Positions 42,111 through 50,995 of a stretch of 64,000 nt of DNA are shown here, piece after piece. A program made the translations under genes and the position numbers. Origin of the DNA: Bacillota bacterium. Lineage in GTDB: Bacteria; Bacillota; Bacilli; Paenibacillales; Paenibacillaceae. How positions within the stretch are numbered: position 1 is the first letter of the stretch; each line of letters opens with the position of its first letter. The DNA is taken from positions 55,799 through 119,798 of the forward strand of contig JAEWPC010000088.1 in assembly GCA_023460795.1 (NCBI GenBank), read 5' to 3'. Under the pieces are notes generated by a model that was not told where the DNA came from, searched no databases, and saw only the letters and a list, made by a program, of their open reading frames with translations.

Positions 42111-42722
42111 CTATATCGTGTCCGGCAGACGATTCCGGTACATCTCGAGCACATCCGTGGACTGCTTCAGCGTGGCGATCGTCTTCGGATTCGGGATCAC
42201 GTATACGCCGGGGTAATCGATCTCGTCGTAGTGGGGGCGGATCGGGAACGCTAACTGCTCCGCCTCGATCGAGAACTGAGCATCGACCCCGTTCTTATTG
42301 CCGCGAGCGTCGAGCCGAATCCATCTACTTAGGCTGTCGATGTATGCCGCGTTTAGAGCATGGATGCAGTGCCCCGTGTCGGGCGTGTCCCCGAGCGTCA
42401 GCCGCTGATAGCAGAATCCCGCCGGAACGCCTTGGCTTCTTAGAATCGCGGCGAGCAGGTTGGACTTGGCGTAGCAGATGCCGTGCCGATAACGGAGCAC
42501 ATCGGATGCCTTGCAAGTTACGTGAGAGGCTTGAATGTCCCAGGAATGGGACACCTCGTCGCGGACATATTCGAATGCGGCCTTAACGAAGGCTAGCTCG
42601 TCGGCATTCGCGGCGGCGTATAACGCTGCGGCAAGCTCCTGTGTCGATGGATGGGAGTAGTCCAACTCCTCCGTCTCCGCGAGATAATCGCCAAGGTTGC
42701 CGGACTCGATGTCGAGTTTCAA
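42111..42722 (-). CDS. Transglutaminase-like cysteine protease-fold protein
   Basis: A 203-residue protein with a transglutaminase core: Cys in GICYAKSNLLAAILRS, His in HCIHALNAAYID and Asp in RWIRLDARGN, the Cys-His-Asp triad in the right order. Free-standing cytosolic forms of this kind are common in Bacilli and Actinobacteria, and their reaction (protease, amidase or transglutaminase) is unknown. The start is TTG; GGAG lies 8 bases upstream and no ATG is in frame near it. An AT-rich inverted repeat at 42745 overlaps its promoter. Confidence 0.88.
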   Translation of the reverse strand: MKLDIESGNLGDYLAETEELDYSHPSTQELAAALYAAANADELAFVKAAFEYVRDEVSHSWDIQASHVTCKASDVLRYRHGICYAKSNLLAAILRSQGVPAGFCYQRLTLGDTPDTGHCIHALNAAYIDSLSRWIRLDARGNKNGVDAQFSIEAEQLAFPIRPHYDEIDYPGVYVIPNPKTIATLKQSTDVLEMYRNRLPDTI

Positions 42723-42744
42723 ATGAACACGCTCCTTTGAGTGA

Positions 42745-42772
42745 ATTATTATTCACAATAATGAATAATAAT
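42745..42772. promoter_or_regulatory. AT-rich perfect inverted repeat
   Basis: ATTATTATTCA and TGAATAATAAT form perfect 11-bp arms with a 6-base spacer, 23 bases upstream of the transglutaminase-like start. The shape and base make-up resemble Fur/PerR-type boxes, but no consensus was matched exactly. Confidence 0.45.
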
Positions 42773-42803
42773 GTATAACATCAGGAAGCGAATGTAAATG
42801 AAA

Positions 42804-42837
42804 AGCGCGCAACCTGCAATAGGCAGGATTGCGCGCT
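42804..42837 (-). terminator. Intrinsic terminator
   Basis: Arms AGCGCGCAA...TGC and GCA...TTGCGCGCT around AATAG; T-rich tail on the minus strand. It ends the ABC exporter operon. Confidence 0.82.
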
Positions 42838-42845
42838 GCGTTTAT

Positions 42846-43553
42846 TTATACGTGAGTCGTCGCCGTTCTAGCAGGTTCGGCCAGCGACAACTTGCCGTCT
42901 TCCATCCGATACACTTTGTCGCAGTATTCAAGCATCCGCTCGTCGTGCGTGACCATAATGGCGGCCTTCCGACGAGACTTTACCTCGTGAGCGATCAGGC
43001 TGACCACTTCATGCGCGCGCTTCGTATCCAGGCTGGCCGTTGGCTCATCCGCCAAGATCACGTTGGGATCGTTGATGAGAGCCCGTGCGATCGCCGTACG
43101 TTGCTTCTCGCCTCCGGACAGCTTCTCCGGGAAGCTCTTCAGCTTCGAGCCGAGACCCAATTCTTCGAGCAGTTTGACGGCGAACGTTCGATCCTCCGAT
43201 CGAACTTTGCCCGACATCCTCTTGACCAAGAGCAATTGGTCAAGGACGTTGAGATAAGGGACGAGGTTAGACGACTGCATAATAAAGCCGATTTCCTTCA
43301 GCCTTACGTTCGACAGTTCTTTATCGGAAAGCTTGGAGAGTAAGTGTCCGTTCAAGTCGACTTCTCCCTCGGACGGTTTAAGAAGCGCGCCGGCGATCGA
43401 TAGGAAAGTACTCTTGCCTGACCCGGACGGTCCGACGACGGCGACGAACTCCCCAGGCTTCACCGAGATCGATACTTGTTCCAGCGCGGTTATCCGGTTG
43501 CTGCCTTCGGCATAATACTTCGTAACGTTATGGATTTGCAATCCCGTTGTCAT
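42846..43553 (-). CDS. ABC transporter ATPase (MacB/LolD-like)
   Basis: A 235-residue ATPase with Walker [10 protein letters not shown], signature [15 protein letters not shown], Walker [13 protein letters not shown] and H-loop MVTHDERM. The sequence groups with FtsE/LolD/MacB-type ATPases that power FtsX-like permeases. Its start overlaps the permease stop by one base (TAATG), so the two subunits are coupled. Likely exports or extracts a lipopeptide, lipoprotein or antibiotic. Confidence 0.94.
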   Translation of the reverse strand: MTTGLQIHNVTKYYAEGSNRITALEQVSISVKPGEFVAVVGPSGSGKSTFLSIAGALLKPSEGEVDLNGHLLSKLSDKELSNVRLKEIGFIMQSSNLVPYLNVLDQLLLVKRMSGKVRSEDRTFAVKLLEELGLGSKLKSFPEKLSGGEKQRTAIARALINDPNVILADEPTASLDTKRAHEVVSLIAHEVKSRRKAAIMVTHDERMLEYCDKVYRMEDGKLSLAEPARTATTHV

Positions 43554-44674
43554 TATTCGACCCTCCCAAGCGCCTTCAGCGGATCAATTTTACTGATTTT
43601 ACGAACCGAAACCAATGAACTAAGAACGGCAATGACGAGAAGAATAATCGAGTACATCACGACGAGGTCCGTCTTCAGATCGAACGGCATCCCCTTCGGC
43701 ATGACCGCGGCCGTCCCGTAAGTGAGCAATACTCCGATCACGATGCTCGCAAGCGAGAGGACAACGACTTGAGAGACGATCGCTTTGCCCAGGAAGCCGT
43801 TTCTTGCGCCGATCGCTTTCATAATGCCGAATTGATTCGTCTTCTGCATCGTCATGACGTAGAAGAAGACGCCGAGCACAAGCGCGGAGATCGCGAGCAG
43901 GAAGCCTAGCATCATCAGAATCGAGCCGGTCTCTTCCTTGTACCCCGGCATGCCGTAGATCGCCGCACCGCGTGTCACCGTGTCGGTGTCGGCGAGCTTG
44001 CCGTTCATGACGTCGGCATCGATATGCTTGCCTTGCAGCATGATCGCGTTAACCGGATCTTCGATTCCCTTGTTGGAGCCCGGCGCGGCGAACGTAATTG
44101 TCCGCCATTCGGACATCGGAACGAATACGGACGAGAGATGGTTGTACGTCTGGTCCTCGACGAATCCGATAATCGTCAAGGCTTGCGTCGATCCGTCCAG
44201 TTGGAATGTATCTCCGAGCTTAAACCCGTCATCCTTCATCGTCTTATTCACGATAACGCCTGTCGGGTTATCCGAAGATAGTCGTTCGCCTTCGATAACC
44301 TTCGGCTCTAGGAAGCTGCCGGGAAGAATGCCTAAGATCGCAATATCGACCTTATCCTCATTCTTGTTGCTATCACCTTTCAATGCCGTGGCCATCGTTG
44401 CTCCCATAGGGGATGCTGCAACGACGTCAGGCAATTGCTCCGCTTCCGCCACCAATTGTTCGGACAACAGCGACTTGCTCATGGAGGATTGCGACCCTTG
44501 CTCGAAAACGACGTAATCGGCCTTCATATTCTGGAACGATGACGCCGCAAGCGTCGATAATCCGTTGCCCAAACCCGACAGGATGAATACTAGCCAAGCA
44601 ACCAGAACGAAGATCGCGACAATCATGGAGAATTTCATTTTGCTATGCATGATTTCCTTTAAAGCCAGAAACAT
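43553..44674 (-). CDS. FtsX-like ABC transporter permease (MacB-type)
   Basis: A 373-residue permease: an N-terminal helix (about 14-36), a large extracytoplasmic domain (about 40-240) and three C-terminal helices (about 255-360) that form the FtsX domain. MKAIGARNGFLGKAIV between helices is the usual coupling loop. Such mechanotransmission permeases work with the adjacent ATPase. The promoter and two palindromic operators lie immediately upstream, and a TetR gene precedes them. Confidence 0.93.
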   Translation of the reverse strand: MFLALKEIMHSKMKFSMIVAIFVLVAWLVFILSGLGNGLSTLAASSFQNMKADYVVFEQGSQSSMSKSLLSEQLVAEAEQLPDVVAASPMGATMATALKGDSNKNEDKVDIAILGILPGSFLEPKVIEGERLSSDNPTGVIVNKTMKDDGFKLGDTFQLDGSTQALTIIGFVEDQTYNHLSSVFVPMSEWRTITFAAPGSNKGIEDPVNAIMLQGKHIDADVMNGKLADTDTVTRGAAIYGMPGYKEETGSILMMLGFLLAISALVLGVFFYVMTMQKTNQFGIMKAIGARNGFLGKAIVSQVVVLSLASIVIGVLLTYGTAAVMPKGMPFDLKTDLVVMYSIILLVIAVLSSLVSVRKISKIDPLKALGRVE

Positions 44675-44699
44675 CTCGTCTCACTCCTTGCCCCATTTA

Positions 44700-44754
44700 T
44701 GACACATGTGTCAACTTCGATATTCATTAAACACCATTACTGACACTACTGTCA
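44700..44754 (-). promoter_or_regulatory. TetR-controlled promoter with two operators
   Basis: TGACACATGTGTCA (44700-44713) is a perfect 14-bp palindrome; TGACACTACTGTCA (44741-44754) is an almost identical half-degenerate copy, 41 bp away (about four turns). On the minus strand TTGACA (within the distal copy), an 18-bp spacer and TTTAAT make a promoter, so one site covers the -35 and the other lies just past the start point: classic repressor geometry. Confidence 0.78.
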
Positions 44755-44774
44755 AATTGAAAAAGGAGGTTATC

Positions 44775-45341
44775 CTACCTTTGCGCTCCTCCCATCCACA
44801 TTCGAAACAAGAGCTTGCTCCACTCGGCGGCGGGGACGTTCATCATGTTGGGGGTGTTGATCAGGTTGAAGAAAGCACCGATCAATACGGGCAGCGGAAT
44901 ATCTTTCCTGAGATGGTCCTCTTGTTGCGCCTTCTGGAAAAGACGGGTAAGTTGAACCTTGAGCGTCACATGGGCTTGCTCGACGAAATCAAGATCCCGG
45001 CTGGCCGCTTCCGAATGGTTCGTATTGATTTTATGAGCATCGCCGAGCAACTGATGCAGCTTGGATTCCTCGACATAGATGCCAAGCAGCTCTTCCAGAG
45101 CGTCCATGGCGTTCGTCTCGTCGACTACGGAAGCTTTCTCGATGACGGCCGCGATCATCCGCTTCATGCAGGCGGCAACGATCTCTTCTTTATTCCCGTA
45201 GTATTGGTATATCGTGCTGCGGGCGCCGGGTAAGTGCTGGGAAAGCAGCTTGAGATTAAACCCGTCATATCCATGCTCGAGTACCAGCCTTTTGGTGATA
45301 TCCAGCAGTTCCGACTCCGTATAGGCTTGTTTGCGACCCAT
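44775..45341 (-). CDS. TetR/AcrR-family repressor of the ABC exporter
   Basis: A 188-residue regulator. The helix-turn-helix (about 8-52) includes GFNLKLLSQHLPGARSTIYQYYGNKEEI. The start ATG at 45341 has GGGGAG upstream; the longer open frame is not credible because it reads through the end of the MCP gene. It is transcribed in the same direction as the exporter genes, with the twin TGACAC/GTGTCA operators between them, and probably represses them in the absence of a transported compound. Confidence 0.9.
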   Translation of the reverse strand: MGRKQAYTESELLDITKRLVLEHGYDGFNLKLLSQHLPGARSTIYQYYGNKEEIVAACMKRMIAAVIEKASVVDETNAMDALEELLGIYVEESKLHQLLGDAHKINTNHSEAASRDLDFVEQAHVTLKVQLTRLFQKAQQEDHLRKDIPLPVLIGAFFNLINTPNMMNVPAAEWSKLLFRMWMGGAQR

Positions 45342-45410
45342 GGCTGCTTCTCCCCTCGGCGTTTTACGTCTTGCGATTTCAGATATCAGTCTAGCATATC
45401 CATTCGATAA

Positions 45411-45457
45411 GGAGAAAGCCCTCGCGAGCCTGCAATAGGCTGCGCGAAGGCTTCTCC
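45411..45457 (-). terminator. Intrinsic terminator
   Basis: Long arms GGAGAAGCC...GCGC and GCGA..GGCTTTCTCC with a central CAGGCT/AGCCTA pairing. On the minus strand it follows the MCP stop. Confidence 0.75.
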
Positions 45458-45462
45458 ACCGA

Positions 45463-47157
45463 TTACACTTTGAACTTGCTGACGAGCGCCTGCAGCTCTT
45501 CGGACATCTTGGACAGCGATGCAGCCGATGCCGAGATCTCCTCCATCGAGGCGAGCTGTTCCTCGGTCGTTGCGGAGACGTTCTGGGATCCGGCGGCCAC
45601 GACGCGCGAACCGTCGGCAATCGTACCGAACGCACCGGCCACTTGCTCGGCGCTGGCGGACATTTGCTCCGAGGCGGCGGATACTTCCTGAACTTGAGTG
45701 GCCACCTGATCGACGAACGACTTGATCTCCCCGAACGTGCCGCCCGCCGTATTAACGACGCGAATGCCCTCGCGAACTTCCTCGCTTCCGCTTTCCATGG
45801 ACTGTACCGCGTTCTCGATGCTGGTCCGGATATGACCGATCAGCTCCGCGATCTGCTCGGCGGACTGCGTCGATTGCTCGGCCAGCTTGCGCACCTCGCC
45901 CGCGACGACGGCGAAGCCGCGACCGAGCTCGCCCGCCCTGGCCGCTTCGATGCCCGCGTTCAGGGCCAGAATGTTCGTCCGATAAGCAATATCGGTGATG
46001 ACGTTGATAATCTCCCCGATCTCCCCGGAGAGGCTGCCCATCGCATTCACTTCATGAGCCAGCGTGTCGAAGGACGATTGAATCGAACCCATTTGCGCTT
46101 CGGCCGACTGAATAGCGTCGTTGCCTTCCATTGTCTTGTTGGCGGCTTGCATGGAGACGGCAGCAGCGGTTTGCGCATTCGACGCGATTTGCTGTACGCC
46201 TCTGGCCATTTCGTCCATCGTCCTCACGCTTTCTTCTACGCTTTGCGCCTGGTTCTCCGCGCTGACGACGACCTCTTGAATCGTCTCCGTAATCAGGGTC
46301 GAGGACTGACTCGTCTGCTCCGCGTTCGCGGTTAATTCCTCCGAAGAGACCGCCACTTGTTCGGCGCTAAGGCTTAATTGACGAATCAGGTTACGAAGGT
46401 TCGTTTTCATCTCGTTGAACGAAGCGGAGAGAACGCCGATTTCGTCTCTGGAGCGTATGCGAATCCATTCTCCGGTCAAGTCTCCGGCCGCTATCTGGCC
46501 CGCGGCTTTCTCCATGGCGACGAGAGGCTTCGATATCGAGCGGGAGATGAGATAACCGATGGCGATCGACAGGATGAACGCGACGATGCTAAGAGAGGTT
46601 ACGACCGTAACGGCAGCGTTCGTGGACTCCGAATTGCTCCGGCTACCCTCGTCCATCAGCCTCTTCTGCTCCGAAGCGATTTCGTTCGCGACGGGCTCGA
46701 TCAGCACTTCTACCGGTTGGACATGCTCCAAGTAGAAAGCTTTCGTCGAGGCGGCGTCTTCGTTGTTCTTTATCTTCTGAACGAGTTCGTCGGCTTTATC
46801 TATGAATAATTGGTTCAGAACGTTCAGCCTCTTTAATCTCGTGAGGTCTTCTTCCCGATTTACCAAGTCCCCCGTCTGAAGCACGAGCGAGTAAAGCTCG
46901 TCATGCGCGGTTCGCATTTGCTGTTCGAACGAAGCGTTGTTCGTCAAGAGGAAGCTCCGGATGCTGCCGCTCTGCTTCTCCCCTTGCAACTGGATGTTCT
47001 GGGCGTTCGCGAGGATGACGGCGCGCCTCTCGATCAGATCGGTATTGGACTTGTCGATTTGCATCAAGTCATAGGAAGCGATTGCTCCCGTGATGCCTAA
47101 CAGAATAGCGATGATTAAGAATGATCCAAGCAGCTTCTTGCCGATTGTAAGTCTCAC
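45463..47157 (-). CDS. Methyl-accepting chemotaxis protein
   Basis: A 564-residue transmembrane chemoreceptor. Helix 1 (about 8-30), a four-helix-bundle ligand domain (about 35-185), helix 2 (about 190-210), HAMP (about 210-265) and a long cytoplasmic coiled coil with the hairpin tip [33 protein letters not shown]. Methylation-type Q/E residues are spread along the flanking helices. Start GTG at 47157 was chosen because GGGAGG is 8 bases upstream; the longer frame has no ribosome site. The ligand domain (4HB_MCP type) does not reveal the signal. Confidence 0.93.
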   Translation of the reverse strand: MRLTIGKKLLGSFLIIAILLGITGAIASYDLMQIDKSNTDLIERRAVILANAQNIQLQGEKQSGSIRSFLLTNNASFEQQMRTAHDELYSLVLQTGDLVNREEDLTRLKRLNVLNQLFIDKADELVQKIKNNEDAASTKAFYLEHVQPVEVLIEPVANEIASEQKRLMDEGSRSNSESTNAAVTVVTSLSIVAFILSIAIGYLISRSISKPLVAMEKAAGQIAAGDLTGEWIRIRSRDEIGVLSASFNEMKTNLRNLIRQLSLSAEQVAVSSEELTANAEQTSQSSTLITETIQEVVVSAENQAQSVEESVRTMDEMARGVQQIASNAQTAAAVSMQAANKTMEGNDAIQSAEAQMGSIQSSFDTLAHEVNAMGSLSGEIGEIINVITDIAYRTNILALNAGIEAARAGELGRGFAVVAGEVRKLAEQSTQSAEQIAELIGHIRTSIENAVQSMESGSEEVREGIRVVNTAGGTFGEIKSFVDQVATQVQEVSAASEQMSASAEQVAGAFGTIADGSRVVAAGSQNVSATTEEQLASMEEISASAASLSKMSEELQALVSKFKV

Positions 47158-47380
47158 AGACGGCGCCTCCCAATGATGTAATGGATTCTGATGTGCGAAG
47201 AATACGCAATCTAGAGCGAATAGTGCCATTATACACCGAAATATTGGATGGATCATCCTGCGCGGTTTAGATCTTTCATCAATATTATGAACTCTAATAG
47301 AGGACGAATAGGAGGAATAACCCGAAGGCGAAGCGAAAAAGTCGAATACGCGACGTTAGCGGGGGAAGAAGGTCTTATTC

Positions 47381-48490
47381 ATGTCCGATTCACGGCGGCA
47401 TCTCGCCGCTGCAAGCGAATTCCCGATCAAGGCGGATATGCCGGATCCGCTCGTCTTCAGGGATGGGCGTAAGGTCCAGGCGGCTGCTGCCTGGAGAGAA
47501 CGCGCCGGAGAGCTGAAGGAGCTCTATCAGCATTACATGTACGGTTATGTGCCGAATCGTTCGGATGAACGCGTGGATGTTGAGATCACGGATACCGGCT
47601 TGCTTATGAAGGTGACCTTGCGCGGCAAAGAGGCATCGTTCCCGGTCGAAGTCAACCTGCCGGCCTCGGATTGCGGATTCGATGGGCCGTACCCGGTCAT
47701 CTTCTCGCTTGGAGCATTCGAGGCGGATACCGCCATCGCGCGCGGCTATGCCGTCGTCACGCTAAGCACGGAAGCGATCGCGTCGGACAACGCGGCAAGA
47801 ACGGGAGCTTTCTTCGAGCTGTACCCGTACGCTCCGAAAACCGATACGGATATCGGCGTGCTTGTCGCTTGGGGATGGGCGGCGGGCAAAGTTCTTGATG
47901 CGCTGGAGCGGAACGTCTACCCGGAGATCGATCCGAAGAGGGCGGCGATTACCGGCTTCTCCCGGTGGGGCAAGGCGGCGTTGGTAACGGGCGCGCTGGA
48001 CGAACGGTTCAGGGTCGTGAACCCACACTGCTCGGGAGCGGGCGGAATGGCCTCGTTCCGCCGATCGTTCGAAGGCAAAATGTATTACTGGGGCATCGCC
48101 GAGCGGTGCGAGCCTCTCGAAGCGCTGCAGAGCGAATCGGAGGCGCACTGGTTCAACTCGACGTTCGGCGAGTTCAAGGATGCCCGCTCGCTGCCGTTCG
48201 ATCAGCACGAGCTGGCTGCGCTGGTCGCGCCTAGAGGCTTGCTCGTGACCGGCGGCTACGCCGATTACTGGACGAACCCCGAAGGGATGTACGTCTCCTA
48301 CCTTGGAGCCGCTCGCGTATATGAATTTCTCGGCGCGGCGGATCGCATCGGGGTGGCATTCAGACCCGGCGGCCATAACCGAACGCAGGAGGATCACGAC
48401 AATCTGCTCGATTTCTGCGATCGGGAGTTCAGAGGCTTCCGGTGCGGCAAAAGCTTTAAATCGAGCTTGTACGACGGAGGGGGCTTCTAA
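47381..48490 (+). CDS. CE15-like glucuronoyl/acetyl esterase family protein
   Basis: A 369-residue alpha/beta hydrolase. The nucleophile elbow GFSRWGKAAL (S194) matches the G-C/F-S-R-x-G-K motif of family 15 carbohydrate esterases, and the catalytic His is H332 in PGGHNRTQEDHDNLLDF. NPHCSGAGGMASFRR follows the elbow as in that family. CE15 enzymes cleave glucuronate esters linking xylan to lignin. No signal peptide is evident, which is unusual if the substrate is polymeric, so imported fragments may be the target. Its stop overlaps the convergent LysR gene by 4 bases. Confidence 0.85.
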   Translation: MSDSRRHLAAASEFPIKADMPDPLVFRDGRKVQAAAAWRERAGELKELYQHYMYGYVPNRSDERVDVEITDTGLLMKVTLRGKEASFPVEVNLPASDCGFDGPYPVIFSLGAFEADTAIARGYAVVTLSTEAIASDNAARTGAFFELYPYAPKTDTDIGVLVAWGWAAGKVLDALERNVYPEIDPKRAAITGFSRWGKAALVTGALDERFRVVNPHCSGAGGMASFRRSFEGKMYYWGIAERCEPLEALQSESEAHWFNSTFGEFKDARSLPFDQHELAALVAPRGLLVTGGYADYWTNPEGMYVSYLGAARVYEFLGAADRIGVAFRPGGHNRTQEDHDNLLDFCDREFRGFRCGKSFKSSLYDGGGF

Positions 48491-49404
48491 TCCATGCGGC
48501 TCCCTTGCGTCAGGACGAACATATCGATGAATTCTCGAGCGCTCTTGGACAGATAGCGGTCTCTTAGCCAGACGAGGCCGATTTCGGAATAAAAGTCCGT
48601 GTTCGCGAGCTCGCAAGCGGTGATGTCCGCGAGCGGGAACGAAGCCGTAACCGACTTCGGCAAGATCGTGGCGCCGATGCCGGCCGCGATGAGCGCGACG
48701 ATGACGGCGACGCTGGAGCACTCGCATAAGATGAGGGGCTCCAGGCCCGACCGGTGGAATTCGTGCAGCACATTGGCGTGCATTCGAGTCGTCTGGTCGC
48801 TCTTGAGCGTCAGGAAAGGATGCTTCGCCATCTCCTGCATGCTGATGCTTGCCGGCTTGCCGTTCTCGTGAGGCGCCCATGCGGTCGGCAGGATGGCGAC
48901 GAACGGGTCGGGCGCTAGATCTACCGTCTGGTAGCGCTCCGGATCGACGGCCGCTTCGAACGGGAGTCTGGCGATAATGAACTCGATCGCCCGTTTCTCC
49001 ATCTGCTCGGCGAGCCAGAAGTGGTCGCCTTCGAGGATTTTGAAGGTCACCTGCGGATAACGCTGCTGGAACCGTTGGATCGGCTGCGGAAGCAAGGAGA
49101 TGCAGGAGACGACGGACCCGATAGACAGCACGCCGTGCACGCCTTCGTCCAGCTCCTGAACTTCTCTTATCGTCTCGTGCAGCTGTCCCAGCAGCTGTTC
49201 GGCTCTGCGACGCAACAATTCGCCGGCATGCGTGAGCGTCAGCCGCTTGCCGCTGCGATCGAATAGCGCCACGTCCAGCTCCTGCTCCAGCAGCTTCATC
49301 TGTCTGCTGAGCGGGGGCTGTTCCATGTTCAGGCGCTTGGCTGCGCTCGTCACCTGTCCCTCTTCGGCTACGGCCAAGAAGTATCGCAGCTGCCTAAGAT
49401 CCAT
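48487..49404 (-). CDS. LysR-family transcriptional regulator
   Basis: A 305-residue regulator. The N-terminal winged helix-turn-helix (about 1-60) reads MDLRQLRYFLAVAEEGQVTSAAKRLNMEQPPLSRQMKLLEQELDVALFDR, broken here only by its length, and the rest is the LysR effector-binding fold (about 88-290). GGAGGT is 7 bases before the chosen ATG. It is divergent from the branched-chain aminotransferase; two ATAC/GTAT dyads lie between them. Confidence 0.93.
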   Translation of the reverse strand: MDLRQLRYFLAVAEEGQVTSAAKRLNMEQPPLSRQMKLLEQELDVALFDRSGKRLTLTHAGELLRRRAEQLLGQLHETIREVQELDEGVHGVLSIGSVVSCISLLPQPIQRFQQRYPQVTFKILEGDHFWLAEQMEKRAIEFIIARLPFEAAVDPERYQTVDLAPDPFVAILPTAWAPHENGKPASISMQEMAKHPFLTLKSDQTTRMHANVLHEFHRSGLEPLILCECSSVAVIVALIAAGIGATILPKSVTASFPLADITACELANTDFYSEIGLVWLRDRYLSKSAREFIDMFVLTQGSRMD

Positions 49405-49428
49405 CGTCGGCACCTCCATTTTCCATCT

Positions 49429-49491
49429 ATACTTTAAAGGTATGCTTTTCGAACAAAATAGATATTTTCAATATACTAGCCGGCTTGGTAT
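49429..49491. promoter_or_regulatory. LysR boxes (T-N11-A dyads)
   Basis: ATAC-TTTAAAG-GTAT (49429-49443) is an exact T-N11-A dyad, and ATAC-N11-GTAT (49473-49491) is a second, wider one, centres 46 bp apart. They fill the gap between the divergent LysR and aminotransferase genes as recognition and activation sites normally do. Confidence 0.6.
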
Positions 49492-49517
49492 CATTCAAGT
49501 AAGAGAATCTAGAGAGG

Positions 49518-50600
49518 ATGAACGAACAGATGCCATCGCCTATTACGATTGAACGCACGCAGACTCTTAAGCCTAGGCCGCAAGCAAGTTCGCTCGGCTT
49601 CGGCAAGTATTACACGGATCACATGTTTATCATGGAGTACGGAGCTTCCAAGGGCTGGCATTCGCCGCGCATCGTGCCGTACCAGCCGATCTCGCTCGAC
49701 CCTTCGTCCAAGGTGTTCCATTACGGGCAGACGGTGTTCGAAGGCTTGAAGGCTTATCGTACGGACGACGGCCGCGTCCTGCTGTTCCGGCCGCAGAAGA
49801 ACGCCGAACGGCTGAATCGCTCGAACGAGCGCCTTAGCATGCCTACCCTGGACGAGGAGATCGTGCTGGAGGGAATCAAGCAGCTCGTGAAGGTCGACCA
49901 GGACTGGATTCCGAACGAGCCGGGAACGTCCCTGTACATTCGCCCGTTCGTGATCGCGACCGAGAACGCGCTCGGGGTGGCGCCTTCGCAGGAATATCTA
50001 TTCATGATCATCCTGTCGCCGGTCGGCATGTACTATTCGAACGGTATGAACCCGATCTCGATCTTCGTCGAATCGAAGTACGTTCGCGCGGTGGAAGGTG
50101 GCGTCGGTACGGCGAAGACCGCCGGCAACTACGCGGCGAGCTTGAAGGCGCAGGAGGAGGCGGCCGAGCAAGGCTGCGCCCAGGTGCTGTGGCTCGATGG
50201 CGTGCATCGGAAATACATCGAGGAAGTCGGAAGCATGAACGTCTTCTTCCGGATCGGCGACACGGTCGTCACGCCGGCGCTTAACGGCAGCTTCCTGGCG
50301 GGAATTACGCGCGATTCGGTCATTCGTCTGCTGAAGCATTGGGACGTTCCGATCGAGGAGAGAGCGATCACGATCGACGAGCTCGTACAAGCTCACCGCG
50401 ACGGCGAGCTGAAGGAAGTGTTCGGCACGGGCACGGCCGCCGTGATTTCGCCGGTCGGGGAGCTGTGCTGGCAAGGCGACAAGATGAAGATCGGCGATGG
50501 TACGACAGGCGAGCTGTCCGCGCGCATCTACGCTGCGGTCACGGGCATTCAAACCGGCAAGGTTGACGACCCGTTCGGCTGGACGGTGGCGGTGGATTAA
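49518..50600 (+). CDS. ilvE: Branched-chain amino acid aminotransferase
   Basis: A 360-residue class IV PLP aminotransferase. The Schiff-base lysine is K200 in VGTAKTAGNYAAS, and the family signature EVGSMNVFFRIGDTVVTP..GSFLAGITRDSVI is complete. It interconverts leucine, isoleucine and valine with their 2-oxo acids. Two ATG codons twelve bases apart are possible starts (49518, 49530); the ribosome site AGAGAGG sits better for the second. It is probably under control of the divergent LysR. Confidence 0.94.
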   Translation: MNEQMPSPITIERTQTLKPRPQASSLGFGKYYTDHMFIMEYGASKGWHSPRIVPYQPISLDPSSKVFHYGQTVFEGLKAYRTDDGRVLLFRPQKNAERLNRSNERLSMPTLDEEIVLEGIKQLVKVDQDWIPNEPGTSLYIRPFVIATENALGVAPSQEYLFMIILSPVGMYYSNGMNPISIFVESKYVRAVEGGVGTAKTAGNYAASLKAQEEAAEQGCAQVLWLDGVHRKYIEEVGSMNVFFRIGDTVVTPALNGSFLAGITRDSVIRLLKHWDVPIEERAITIDELVQAHRDGELKEVFGTGTAAVISPVGELCWQGDKMKIGDGTTGELSARIYAAVTGIQTGKVDDPFGWTVAVD

Positions 50601-50690
50601 CAAAGTGGCATAACGATAACGGCGGCGTTTGGATCAACGTATCCATTCGCCGCCGTTCTTGTATGGTTTGGGCGCCAAGGCGCTCCCGAG

Positions 50691-50866
50691 TAGCGTTATC
50701 ATACAACGTTACTACGACGCACCTCCATGACCGCACCGAATTAGCGTTATCACACAACGTTACTGCGGCGCACCCTCATGGTCGAACCGAATTAGCGTTA
50801 CCACGCAACGTTACTGCGACGTACCCCGATGACCGCACCGAATTAGCGTTACCACGCAACGTTGTT
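50691..50866. repeat. Tandem 51-bp repeat array (about 3.5 units)
   Basis: Copies begin at 50691, 50742, 50793 and 50844, an exact period of 51 bp. Each unit holds TAGCGTTA...CAACGTTACT..CGACG (with CGTT/AACG facing each other) and ends CCGCACCGAAT. Units differ at a handful of bases. The array fills the gap after ilvE. An open reading frame through it has no ribosome site, so the repeat is probably non-coding. Confidence 0.9.
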
Positions 50867-50902
50867 GGCCGGCAGATAGAGGCTCCAAATCTAAATCCCC
50901 GC

Positions 50903-50945
50903 TTAACCTTGCATTAATACGCCGCTTACATCCGCCCTTCATACT
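50903..50945 (+). promoter_or_regulatory. Pho-box-like promoter (11-bp direct repeats)
   Basis: TTAACC (50903), TTAATA (50914) and CTTACA (50925) are spaced at exactly 11 bp, followed by a CATACT -10-like hexamer at 50940. The core ATTAATACGC is shared with the promoter at 9812. PhoP is the likely regulator, by analogy with Bacillus Pho boxes. Confidence 0.5.
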
Positions 50946-50972
50946 AAGCGAACATCACGGTTCGCTTTTTTA
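50946..50972 (+). terminator. Hairpin with T-run in the tyrosine phosphatase leader
   Basis: Arms AAGCGAAC and GTTCGCTT around ATCACG, followed by TTTTTATTT. It lies 24 bases before the phosphatase start, at about the expected transcription start of the Pho-like promoter; it may stop read-through from ilvE or fold in the 5' end of the new transcript. Confidence 0.7.
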
Positions 50973-50995
50973 TTTATTCGCTAGGAGAGGCGGCA

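Noticed and set aside
45342..45635. Extension of the TetR protein upstream
   Set aside because: The Arg/Pro/Ser-rich stretch is the shadow of the MCP gene's 3' end and terminator.
47762..48880. Long open frame (372 codons) antisense to the CE15-like and LysR genes
   Set aside because: It crosses two well-supported genes with a composition typical of an antisense shadow and no ribosome site.
49420..49517. T-box or CodY-type leader before ilvE
   Set aside because: The gap is under 100 bases and contains neither a T-box AGGGTGG motif nor a hairpin; only the LysR dyads stand out.
50691..50866. CRISPR array
   Set aside because: The whole unit is repeated; there are no variable spacers between constant repeats and no cas genes.
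50663..50917. Open frame with 17-residue repeats through the tandem array
   Set aside because: No ribosome site is present, and the repeat period of 51 bp keeps any frame open by chance; the frame also runs into the Pho-like promoter.
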